64,000 bases of DNA from Enoplolaimus lenunculus (lineage: Eukaryota > Nematoda > Enoplea > Enoplida > Thoracostomopsidae): the NCBI GenBank assembly GCA_030248215.1, contig JASANG010000334.1, positions 32,917-96,916 of the forward strand, in the 5' to 3' direction. The translations under genes and the position numbers were made by a program. A model generated the notes under the pieces. It had not been told where the DNA came from. It saw nothing but the letters and a program-made list of their open reading frames with translations, and searched no databases. Of the stretch, positions 22,052 through 32,186 are shown in pieces (position 1 is the first letter of the stretch; each line of letters begins with the position of its first letter).

Positions 22052-22297
22052 CACTGTAAATTCCGATGAGTTGATCAATTAACTTTTATAGTGCGAATTA
22101 GTCATTTTTGGTTATTTCTGAGTTAACGGCAGTAAACGCGAACTCGCTATGAGTTCACTTAATTCTGGATGAGTTGATTAGTTCACTCACAATGAGTTCG
22201 TTCAATTCAGAATTGTGAGTACTGAAAGACCTATAATTAGAAGTCAGGCTTCTGAGTGAATGCAACTCATTCTGAGTTAAAACCAACTAATGCAGTA
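22052..22297. mobile_element. B-element
   Basis: The left end CACTGTAAATTCCGATGAG is clear; the right end has decayed to AACCAACTAATGCAGTATA. Confidence 0.65.
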
Positions 22298-22446
22298 TAT
22301 AAGATCGTTCCTGTATCTTTCCTAAATAACTCAAAACCTTAGCGATTCAAATTAAATGCTAACATTTTCCCGTCCAAAATATCCGGATCCGCAACTGCTT
22401 CCGTTCACTATTGCCAGCGTTTAGGCGTAGACACAGTTAAACCACA

Positions 22447-22612
22447 GTGCCACGAAGAACAGATGCGGAACAGTATTATAAGCATATTCACAGGCCTAAG
22501 CTAATCTTAAGCCTAAAGCCTAAGCCAAGCAAAAAAAATTAGTCTAAAGCTTTAAGCTTACTCTTTTGTAGTCCCACAGAAAAACGTTCCGCCCCTGATC
22601 TTAACCCGGGCC
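22447..22612 (+). mobile_element. TCE type 1a, short core
   Basis: The left end is degraded (CGAAGAACAGATGCGG). The right half is well kept up to GCCCCTGATCTTAACCCGGGCC. Only three GCCTAA units remain. Confidence 0.65.
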
Positions 22613-22878
22613 AATCACATACACGTTAAAAAGCGTTCAGATATTACTGAAGTCAAACATTACCTGAGCGTTGAATAGGGTTTATTTTATAGTTTTTGTC
22701 ATTTTAAAGCTTATATGATTAATATTAATAAAAAATCAGAAATATACTACTATATGAAATATTAATGATTAATCGTTGCTTTGAATGACAAACTCGCAGT
22801 TGGTTTAGTTTCAAAATCAACAGAAAGTTTATGATGGCCAGAACTGCAACCAGGGGTCCATATTCTGAAATATATGTA

Positions 22879-23380
22879 CACTGTAAATTCCAATGTGTTG
22901 AATGATCAACTCAGCTAGCGAGTTAGTTATTTCTGAGTTGATAACAATAAGCATAAACTCACTCTGAGTTGAGTTGATTTTCACTCTTACACTGTAAATT
23001 TCAGTGAGTTGATTTTAACTCAGAATGAGTTGAATCACTCAGTCTGAGCTAGGACTTTCAGAACTCAGAAAGTTGAGTTGATTCAATTCATTCTGAGTTA
23101 ATTAATCAACTCACCCAGTGTCAACTCAACTCAGAGTGAGAATCAAATCAACTCAGGATGAGTTAATGTTTACTGATATTAATTCAGAAATAACCAACTC
23201 GCTAGCTGAATTGATTAATCAACTCATTGGAATTTACAGTGTAGTTGTTTTGATTCCGGGTGAGTAGTTCACTCAGGTTGAGTTGAATCAACCCACAATT
23301 TTGACTTCTAATAGTCCAAACTCAGACGGAGTGATTCGAGTCATTCTGAGTTGAAATCAACTCAATGAAATTTACAGTGT
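22879..23380. mobile_element. B-element containing another B-element
   Basis: The outer copy runs from CACTGTAAATTCCAATGTG to TGAAATTTACAGTG. It is interrupted by a complete inner copy at about 22990-23242. The outer halves align with other B-elements on both sides of the insertion. Confidence 0.75.
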
Positions 23381-23573
23381 GTCACATATCATTAGTTGGT
23401 GATAGGTCTTGTGACTTTCGAACCAGCGAATGCTAAACCTCAAAATTGAGTGCATTGTCCGCATACAAGTTGCTCTACTCGTGTACCAATTTTGAGTCCA
23501 ACTGCAATAGTTTATGAGCTTGAAATCCTATTACTAACTGGTGATAGTTGCTATACACATTTGAGAATATGAG
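23381..23573. mobile_element. F-element
   Basis: The left arm reads ATCATTAGTTGGTGATAGGT and the right arm ends TATACACATTTGAGAATA. It directly adjoins the nested B-elements. Confidence 0.6.
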
Positions 23574-23684
23574 TCCATGAATTATTAATGGAAGGGGCGG
23601 AGAGTTCGATTGGCGGATGCAATAATTTTGACGGTAGGGGGCCGGGCATATACGTTTCATGAAGTCGCATCGCATCAAAGCATG

Positions 23685-23867
23685 GACCCATGTAAAGATC
23701 AGGAGCGGACAGTTTTTTTGCAGGATCGCAATAGAATAAACTTGAATTTTAGATTATTTTTTCGCTATAGGCTTCGGCTTTATAAGCTCATTCTTGCGCT
23801 TAGACTAATGCTTAGACTTAGGCATATGCTTTATGCTGCTATATTGGCCCTATTCTATACATTGGCC
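23685..23867 (-). mobile_element. TCE type 1, decayed core
   Basis: Ends GACCCATGTAAAGATCAGG and GGCCCTATTCTATACATTGGCC. Type 1a and type 1b ends are combined in one copy. Few TTAGGC units survive. Confidence 0.65.
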
Positions 23868-24102
23868 AAAACGAGAAATAATAGACAAAATGACAAATTT
23901 TTCACTAAAAATCGTATAGACGTAGAATAATGAAAACCTCGCGAGCGAACCGAGCGAAAAGCAAGATATATTAAATTTCAACATATAATAAATGGTTTAA
24001 CCAAAGTCTCAAAGCCCTGACAAAAATATGTAACAAAAGAATAATGCAAGTGCCGCACCCTAACATTCCAATCTTTTTTAACCCTTTCACTCATAGAGTA
24101 TA

Positions 24103-24347
24103 CACTGTAAAACAAGATGAGTTGATTGTTCAACTCAGAGAGCGAATTGGTCATTTCTGGTTATTTCTGAGTTAATAACAGTAAACATTAACTCAATCTG
24201 CGTTGATTCAATTTTGGGTGAGTTGATTAATTGACTCAGAATGAGTTCAAACGATTCAGAATTCTGAAATCCCTAATTCAGAGCTTACACTCGTGAGTGG
24301 ATTCAACTGATGTTGAGTTAAAATCCACTCAATGGAATTTTCAGTGT
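24103..24347. mobile_element. B-element
   Basis: From CACTGTAAAACAAGATGAG to AATGGAATTTTCAGTG. The preceding TTTCACTCATAGAGTATA also occurs near 19180, marking a repeated flank. Confidence 0.65.
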
Positions 24348-24562
24348 AAAGCGAACGGGTCCACACACGCTACCTGATTCCATAAAAATCCTCTAACGAA
24401 CCTGGCAAGCGAACCGAATGACAAGCTAATTGCAAGCGTTTTTGATAATTGTACGGTAGGGACTTTACCATTTTTTTCCATCAAATTTGTTTTTTCTGGC
24501 TCGTACGAAAAATCATTGCCTTCAAAAATGGAGAGACCAGAGTTTTCCGACTTTCAAACTAT

Positions 24563-25156
24563 GGCCAATGTAAAGAACAGTGGTGGAACAGTATTATATG
24601 CATATTCCTAAGCCTAAGCCTAAGCCTAAACGTAAAAATATGAACATATTCCTATGCCGAAGCCTAAGCGTAAGAATGAGGATATTCCTAAGCCTAAGCC
24701 TAAGCCTAAACGTAAGAATGAGCATATTCCTAAGCCTAAGCCTAAGCCTAAACGTAGAATGAGCATATTCCTAAGCCTAAGCCTAAACGTAAGAATGAGC
24801 ATATTCCTAAGCCTAAGCCAAAGCCTAAGCGTAAGAATGAGCATATTCCTAAGCCTAAGCCAAAGCCTAAGCGTAAGAATGAGCATATTCCTAAGCCTAA
24901 GCCTAAGTCTAAACGTAAGAATGAGCATATTCCTAAGCCTAAGCCAAAGCCTAAGCGTAAGAATGAGCATATTCCTAAGCCTAAGCCTAAGCCTAAACGT
25001 AAGAATGAGCATATTCCTAAGCCTAAGCCTAAACCTAAGCGTAAGAATGAGCATATTCCTAAGCCTAAGCCTAATCCAAACAAAAAAATAGTCTAAAGCG
25101 TAAGTTTTATTGCAGTCCCACAGAAAAACGTTTCGCCGCTGATCTTTACATGGGCC
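24563..25156 (+). mobile_element. TCE type 1a, largest periodic core
   Basis: A complete copy of 594 bp. About thirteen blocks each consist of two to four GCCTAA units plus GTAAGAATGAGCATATTCCT, giving a period near 36 bp with shorter variants. A CCAAAGCCTAAG variant recurs in alternating blocks, indicating local block duplication. Confidence 0.85.
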
Positions 25157-25919
25157 CAAGTTTTGAAGATCGGTCCCTCAGCGAAGGCATCGCTGCATGA
25201 ATTACTAGTAACATGGCCGGTAGTGTATATTGGCTACAACAGAATTCCATATGGAATTAAATTTCGCAAACTCTATACGGGGATATTCATAGAACGTAAT
25301 TGTATGAAACGTTGCCAGCAAGCAATGATAAACTTTATACTATTAAACGAAAACTAAATCAGCTATAGTTAAATTGTCAACTGATAGTCTAATAGAACCT
25401 ATATATCACCAAGGGCCACTCAACGAAGGGAACGGGGTGTCCGTGTACCCTCCCAAATTTGGCTGATGCCCTCCCCCCCGCATAGACTCGATCTAAAAGT
25501 AAACAATCTTGAATTGCAATTGTATACACCCCCCAAAATTCGATGCCTCGCCAAATATAATTTTCTGCTGACGTCCCTGTTTATCACGTGTCGTATTAGA
25601 GATTTGGCAAAATAGGGGTTCATATTCTAAGCCTAAGCCTAAACTAAAGCCTAAACGCAATTTTGTGCGGTGAAATATTATTCATCATTGACGTGCACGA
25701 AGTAGTGTACTTAACTTAAGCAGTCAGAGCTCAGACAGCCTATGTGCCCGTTTTGATACCAGCTACTGAGGGTAAGCTTTTGTGGTTATATATGGTTTAT
25801 TTTAAAGCTGGGGCTATAGTTTAAGGTTTACGGTCTACAACCCAACAGATTTTCTAATACAAACCGCGGTGGTGACAATTTTAAGTTGTAAGTATTGAGT
25901 TGAAAAACAATTGAAATAC
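25157..25919. other. Non-genic DNA
   Basis: Holds a short GCCTAAGCCTAAAC remnant at about 25625-25650. No coding region or complete element was recognised. Confidence 0.4.
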
Positions 25920-26178
25920 AAACTGTAAATTTGAGTGAGTTGATTTTAACTCAAAATGAATTGAATCACTCAGTTTGAGTTTGGACTATCAGAACTTAGA
26001 ATATTGAGTTGATTCAATGCGTTCTGAGTTAATTAATCAACTCACTGAAAGAGTCAACTCAACTCAGAGTGAACATCAACTCAACTTAAAGTGAGCTATA
26101 ATGGTTTACTGATATTAAGTCAGAAATTACCAACTCGCTAGCTGAATTGATTAATCTACTTATTGGAATTGACACAGC
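25920..26178. mobile_element. B-element
   Basis: Both ends are weakened (AACTGTAAATTTGAGTGAG and GGAATTGACACAGCG), but the GAGTTGATT/AATCAACTC arms pair along the whole length. Confidence 0.65.
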
Positions 26179-26281
26179 GTAAACGTGGAGAAACTGAATG
26201 GGTATTCTAAGATTAGTTGAAAAAGAAGCAAAATCTTGGACACAGTCTTGAATTCGGTTCGCCGACAATTTCAGCTATAAA

Positions 26282-26690
26282 ATTGCAACGAGTCAAAGTG
26301 TAACCGGATATCCGTTTCCGATGAAAATCGATGTCCGTTTCCGTGTCCGTTATAGAAATACCGGAAATTCTGCTATTTTAATGCTTAAAATTACTTATAA
26401 TTCAAGTGTATGTCACACGTGTTTTTCATTTTACAGATGCGCTGCAATTGTTTTACCTGAAATAATAATTACGAAATTCATTCAAAATCATAAAAAATTT
26501 TGATGCATCCGCCATTTTTTCTTTAAAATTTTAGACAGCCAAGTGAATATTTGCATGTCTCAATTGTATTGGCAGACAAAATTAATTAATCTTTGAAACT
26601 TTTAAACTTCAATATCCGGTTTACGTTTCCGTTATTTTGATCGTTATCCGTTTCCGTTTTCGTTATATTCGTTTTGCACCCTGCAACGAG
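26282..26690. mobile_element. AACGGAAACGG-rich element
   Basis: The CCGGATATCCGTTTCCG left region and a TTTCCGTTTTCGTTATATTCG right region match the arm copies at 39530-39890 and 54265-54623 in layout and in the ATTACGAAATTCATTCAAAATC-like centre. Confidence 0.6.
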
Positions 26691-27405
26691 TGTTCGGATA
26701 CAACTTCAAGGATGACTACAAAAGTATACATTCAGCCCCAGTAACAGAAAGAGGTTTCCCACCGAAAAAACTTTAGGTTTAAATTTTTGAACGGGGGTCC
26801 GGGCAATTCTAGCAATGACCCTGCCTAAGAATATTCCTAAGCCTATGCCCTAATCCTTACCATAGCGATAGATCTAGAACTAAAGTTTAAGCTTAAAATG
26901 GCCGAAAAAATATTATCTAAACGTCTAACATACTCTATAGCATAGCCACAGAAAAGTGGGACGCACCCAGGGGCATATCCAAGGGTGGATAAGAGACATC
27001 TCCCTCCGCCGCAAATTCTAAAATGCAACGAAAACGCACATTCACTTACTGCAGAATATCCGATAGAGGTCAACAAAACTTTATGACTCGTTACGCTGGG
27101 TCGCAAGAATTTGTAAGCTAAATTCTCTTCCGCAATGAAATTCTGCCTTCGCTGTTAGACCCACCCTAAGCTAAGATGGATCGTACAAGTCAAACGGAAG
27201 CTGACAATCTTTTCAATTCGAAGAAACTTGATCTGGCTCGATTGAATAGTTTTTGACGAAATTTACAGTTCCGGTGCAACTTAAGTTAAACGGTTTCAAT
27301 TGGTAAATTAAGCAGGCAACGCCAATTTTTTTAGTTAAAAATGATAAGATTATGAGCAAAAAACACTTCAAATGGTACATAACTGTTCACCTCGTGAAGG
27401 TTTTG
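26691..27405. other. Non-genic DNA with a TCE remnant
   Basis: A worn TCE (CTGCCTAAGAATATTCCTAAG to GCCACAGAAAAGTGGG, about 26820-26965) is followed by a CAGGGGCATATCCAAGG-started repeat. No gene was recognised. Confidence 0.4.
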
Positions 27406-27659
27406 CACTGTAAATTCTAATAAGTTGATTAATCAATTCAGCTAGCGAGTCGGTTATTTCTCAATTAATATCAGTAAGCAATTAACTCACTTTGTGTTGA
27501 GTTGATTCTCACTCTGAGTTAAGTTGACTCTGGGTGAGTTAATTAATTAACTCAGAATCAATTGAATCGACTCAAAATTCTAAGTTCTGATAGCCCTAAC
27601 TCAGACTGAGTGATTCAACTCATTTTGAGTTGAAATCAACTCACTGAAAGTTACAGTGT
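27406..27659. mobile_element. B-element
   Basis: A complete copy from CACTGTAAATTCTAATAAG to CACTGAAAGTTACAGTG. Confidence 0.75.
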
Positions 27660-28642
27660 GTTCTTCACACTTTCCTCTACGTCTTGAGAACATTACTCAA
27701 AAATGTTGGAGGGAGGGACTTTTGTGGACGGAAATCTAAACAAACCCCGCTACTGCTAAACCTAAACGTTATCGCTTAAGCCGTTGCGTATACTTTTGCC
27801 CAAACCAGGGCCGAAGCAGGCTTGGGTGGGCGTCCAAAAATTCCACGGTAGGGACCCTTGTGACATTCAAAATATTTTTCAATTTTTTTTGTTTAAAATC
27901 TTTTTAAGGCGGGGCTTTCTTTGAGATGAGCCATCCCAAATGGGGGGTATGTGGGTGGCTGTTCCGGCGCTGGCTTAAACCATTAACGTAGCTTGTATTT
28001 CTATTATTTTCAACCACATCTGTTTTTACTCGGCTGTACTTTAAGAATATGTGGATTGTTGAATGTATAAATCATAACTCATATTCAGAACAAAGTTGAC
28101 CTTAATTTGAGGCAAATAAAATACAGTCATATCTGAAAAAATTGACAAATAGTAATACCTGGACAACAACAACCTATAATGCCAAATCCCTTGTGTATAG
28201 TTTGTAAGCTTTATGCAAATTCTGCTGGTTGCAGACAAACATAATTATTAGTATTACAATTGTTCATGAAATAGACTAAACAAATAATGTATTTACAAAA
28301 ATTTAGGCCAATTTACGCGTATTCCTAAGCCTAAGAAGATTATCAACCTTGCTTGTAATTTATTGAGAACCTTTAAATGCCCCTCCTGAAAATTTTCAAG
28401 TCCACCCTAGCAAGGTAAGCTGGCTACGGGCCTGACGCCGCAGGGCACCTAAACCTGAGTGGGATGTAGAGTACCCGCGGGTAAAGTTTCACTATGGTTT
28501 AAAACACTATCCACAACACAGTTTAGAGTTATCGATGGTCGATCAAGGGGTGAATGCAAAAGCTGTCTGCACCCCACCGAAAAGGCCGTGGCGAAAATTT
28601 GGCAATACAATTAAAGCTTACAATTTGTTTTCTAGACAAATA
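27660..28642. other. Non-genic DNA
   Basis: Contains a reversed G-family copy at about 28335-28437 ending GCTGGCTACGGGCC. Otherwise unassigned. Confidence 0.4.
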
Positions 28643-28930
28643 CACTGTAAATTCCAATGAGTTGATTAATTAAATCAGAGAGACCATTAGTCATTTTTGG
28701 TTATACCAGAGTTAACAACATGAAACATCAACTCGCTCCAAGTGGATTAATTTCCGCGTGAGTTGCTTAAATAACTCGAGCTGATTTAATTCCGGGTAAC
28801 TTGATTACTTAACTCAAAATAAGTTCAATTAATTGAAAATTCTGAGTTCTGAAAGACCTAACTCTGAGTTCAGGCTTCTGAGTGAATTCAACTTATTCTG
28901 AGTTAAAATCAACTCACTGGAATATACTGC
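28643..28930. mobile_element. B-element
   Basis: From CACTGTAAATTCCAATGAG to CACTGGAATATACTGCG. It is longer than most copies, with an extra GAGTTGCTTAAATAACTC block inside. Confidence 0.65.
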
Positions 28931-29115
28931 GAGGTCACATATAAGCCCAATGGTCAGATATACCTCATATCCTTCTGCATTCCTTCTGACCACAAAACCA
29001 AAACGTTAGTAGTCGTAAAAAATACTTTATGTGAACTTGGAGTAAAATAGTAATACGTAAAAAATAACTTTATTTTCGATACGTTAATACTTAGCCACAA
29101 GGGGTTCCAACGGGC

Positions 29116-29294
29116 GGCCAGGGACGGAACGTTTTTCTGTGGGACTAGAATAGAGTAAACTTAAGCTTTAGACTAATTTTTTGCTTGGCTTAGGCTTAGG
29201 CTTACGCTTAGGTTTTAGAAATAAACTCATTCTTACGCTTAGGCTTTGGCTTAGGCTTAAGAATACTGTTCCGTCCATGTTCTTTACATTGGCC
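29116..29294 (-). mobile_element. TCE type 1a
   Basis: The left end is shortened (GGCCAGGGACGGAACG); the right end CCGTCCATGTTCTTTACATTGGCC is intact. Two TTAGGC clusters remain. Confidence 0.72.
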
Positions 29295-29350
29295 AGTGAT
29301 GCTATACTAACTTGCCTCGGGTTAGAGATGCCTTGCTCAAATTTAACTCA

Positions 29351-29903
29351 ACACTGTAAATTTCAGTGAGTTGATATTGACTCAGAATTAGTTGAACTCA
29401 TTCATAGGTCCGAGATCTGAATTATGTTTTTCAAGAACTCAAAATTCTGAATTGATTGAACTCAAACTGAGTTAAATTAATCAAGTATCCCAGAATTAAA
29501 TCAGCTAAGAATGAGTTAATGTTTATTGTTATTAACTCAGAATGAGTTGAACACATTCAAGGGTCCGAGCTCTGAATTATGCCATTTAGAACTCAAAATT
29601 CTGAATTGATTGAACTCAACCTGAGTTAACCAAATATCCCAGAATTAAATCAGCTAAGAATGAGTTAATGTTTATTGGTATTAACTCAGAGTGAGTTGAA
29701 CACATTCAAGGGTCCGAGCTCTGAATTATGCCATTCAGAACTCAAAATTCTGAATTGATTGAACTCAACCTGAGTTAATCAAATATCCAAGAATTAAATC
29801 AGCTGAGAGTGAGTTAATGTTTATTGATATTAGTTCAGAAATAACCAGAAATAACTAATTTTCTCTTTGAAAGTTGATTAACCTAAACTCATCGGAATTG
29901 AAA
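29351..29903. mobile_element. B-element with internal triplication
   Basis: A block of about 150 bp (GTTGAACACATTCAAGGGTC to GAGTTAATGTTTATTG) occurs three times in tandem, the first copy more diverged than the other two. The outer end is CACTGTAAATTTCAGTGAG. Confidence 0.65.
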
Positions 29904-30206
29904 CTGAACCAGAACTTTGAATATTAAAGCACAGACATTAATCGAACCGTCTGATTGAAATGTAATCTTTTTAACCCGCCAGCGGCGTTTAATTCTACTT
30001 TAAGTTCAGTGTAAAATTGACCATTTACTTTTAATTTCTTCGCAAAATAATTACACTGAAAATTTTAATAATCGTACGCCTAAAGGCATTTTTGCGAAAG
30101 TAAAAGCGAAATATTTGTTGAAAATGAATTGAACCTAATTTAAACTGCTGTATATTTGTAAGGATAAACATTTTAGCAACGGGGGTTTACGTTGTATAAA
30201 AATTTC
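29904..30206. other. Unassigned DNA left of the palindrome arm
   Basis: No element or gene recognised. Because the mirror arm runs off the window at 64000, I cannot tell whether the inverted duplication continues through here. Confidence 0.4.
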
Positions 30207-30400
30207 GGCCAATGTAAAGAACACGGGCGAAACAGTATATAAGCACGTTCCTAAGCCAAAGCCTAAGCCTAAGCGCAAGAATGAGCATATTCATAAACCT
30301 AAGCCTAAGTCTAAGCCTTAGCCAAGCAAAAAAAAGTCTAAAGCTTAAGCTTGCTCTATTGCAGTCACACAGAAAAACGTTCCGCCCCTGATCTTTTTAT
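30207..30400 (+). mobile_element. TCE type 1a at the visible outer end of the left arm
   Basis: The left end GGCCAATGTAAAGAACACGG is clear; the right end is worn (CCCCTGATCTTTTTATATTGG). Its mirror partner starts near 63811. Confidence 0.75.
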
Positions 30401-30762
30401 ATTGGAAAAAATCTCTAAGGATTGTTTCTTAAGTGGAAACATCAAAAAGTGTGTAAAAACCAGTTTATACAAAATTCTCATTGAAGCTTAAGGGGGGTTG
30501 GTGGGGTTTGACCCTATTGAACCCCCACGCCGTATGGTTACAGTTAAGTTTGCTTTCATTATAGTGCATATATGAACTAAATTTGAATATTGAAAAATAT
30601 TTCAAGTCCGCAAAATGTCTGCTGATTTATGAAATTCAAATCGCAAGCAAAATAGAAATATTAATCCTTCGGGTTCACAGAGAGCTGATGCTATAAAAAA
30701 CAGAAAAATATGAAAAAATGGTGTTTTTTCGGCTTTGATAATAAAACGGAAAATATCGATAC

Positions 30763-30906
30763 GGCCCATGGTAAGATTAGGGGACGAACGTTTTTCTGTG
30801 GGACTGCAATAGAGTGAGCTTTAAGTTTTAGACTAAATTTTTTGCTTAGGCTTACATTTAGCAATACGCCTATGCTACTGTTACGGCCCTGTTCCATAAA
30901 TTGGTC
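30763..30906 (-). mobile_element. TCE type 1, minimal core
   Basis: Ends GGCCCATGGTAAGATTAGG and GGCCCTGTTCCATAAATTGG surround a single TTAGGC. It is mirrored at 63307-63451. Confidence 0.7.
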
Positions 30907-31272
30907 ATAATATATACATCCATAACACAGGTGTGAGTTACATTGACAGTGTTGGAGCAGACACGGGTGGGGGCTACCCACAAACTCGCGAGCGATAAGT
31001 CCGATGCATTTTAAAATTTCGGCAATATTTTTTCAACCGATTAGGGTGGTCACCTCTTAGGGGTCAGGGCTCGTTAAAGGAGTGGTATGGGTGTGACTGC
31101 TCCGGACCTGTATATTGTACATGGGATTACCTTCTCTGCACTGAAAAATGCAGGGGGCCAATCCAAACGTTACCCCCTGGACAGGTACCAAAACCAAAAT
31201 TTTATATTACCATCTTCGCTCGCGAGCTTCTTCAACTATTTTGACTCTTATACATCGAGCTCTAAGATGTGT

Positions 31273-31526
31273 GCACTGTGACTTCCAGTGAGTTGATTTT
31301 AACTCAGAATAAGTTGAATCACTCAACCTGAGTTCGTACTATCAGAACTCACAATCGTGAGTTTATTTGACTCATTCTAATTTAATTCATCAACTCCCCC
31401 GGAGACAACATGACTAATAGAGTGAATCAACTCAACTCAGAGTAAGTTAAAGTTTATTGTTGTTAACTCAGAAATCACTAACTTTTCGTCTGCGTTGATT
31501 TATTAAGTCACTGGAATTTAGTGTGT
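31273..31526. mobile_element. B-element (mirror of 62684-62935)
   Basis: From CACTGTGACTTCCAGTGAG to GGAATTTAGTGTG. The same truncation pattern appears in the mirror copy, so it predates the duplication. Confidence 0.72.
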
Positions 31527-31633
31527 AGAGATTCAACACAACGAACAGACATTTCTTTCAGCTTTATTTCAACTTGAACCTTATAATTTTGGACGTATAA
31601 ACGATATATTTAACGCGACAACAACGCCAAATA

Positions 31634-31884
31634 CACTGTAAATTTCAGTGAGTCGATTTCAACTCAGAATGAGTTCAATCTAGTCAGGGGGTCTGACCTG
31701 TGAAAATTAGGTATTTCACAATCAGAACTCTGAATTGATTAAACTCATTCTGAGTTAACTAACGAACTCGCTAAGAATTAAATAAGCTCAGAGTGAGTTA
31801 ATGTTTACTGTTATTGACTCAGAAACAGCCAAAAATAACTAATTTTTTTCTCTGAGTTGATTAAACTTCAAAATGGACAGTGTA
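31634..31884. mobile_element. B-element (mirror of 62322-62573)
   Basis: From CACTGTAAATTTCAGTGAG to AATGGACAGTG. It lies about 300 bp beyond the collagen A stop. Confidence 0.72.
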
Positions 31885-32186
31885 CAGCGAAATTGTGTAT
31901 TTTTAGCTTCTGAGCGTAGTTTTAAAAGCTTAAACCAGTAAGAATTCAGCTAAACACTGTTACCATTTGTGATTTTAGCTTATCTTATTTCTAAAAATAC
32001 ACAATCACTTATTTCGTGTGTTGTTGTAGGTACAAATTAGGAAAAAATTAACTCAAATTCAACATTTTTTACGAAATTTTTGAGTTCAGTATTCATTTCA
32101 CTGTGAAAGGTGTTGGCTTCTTGTCCAATCGGTGACCATTTGTATATGTTTTAGTTCGTATGGAAGTTGTTCGAATCGATCACAGC

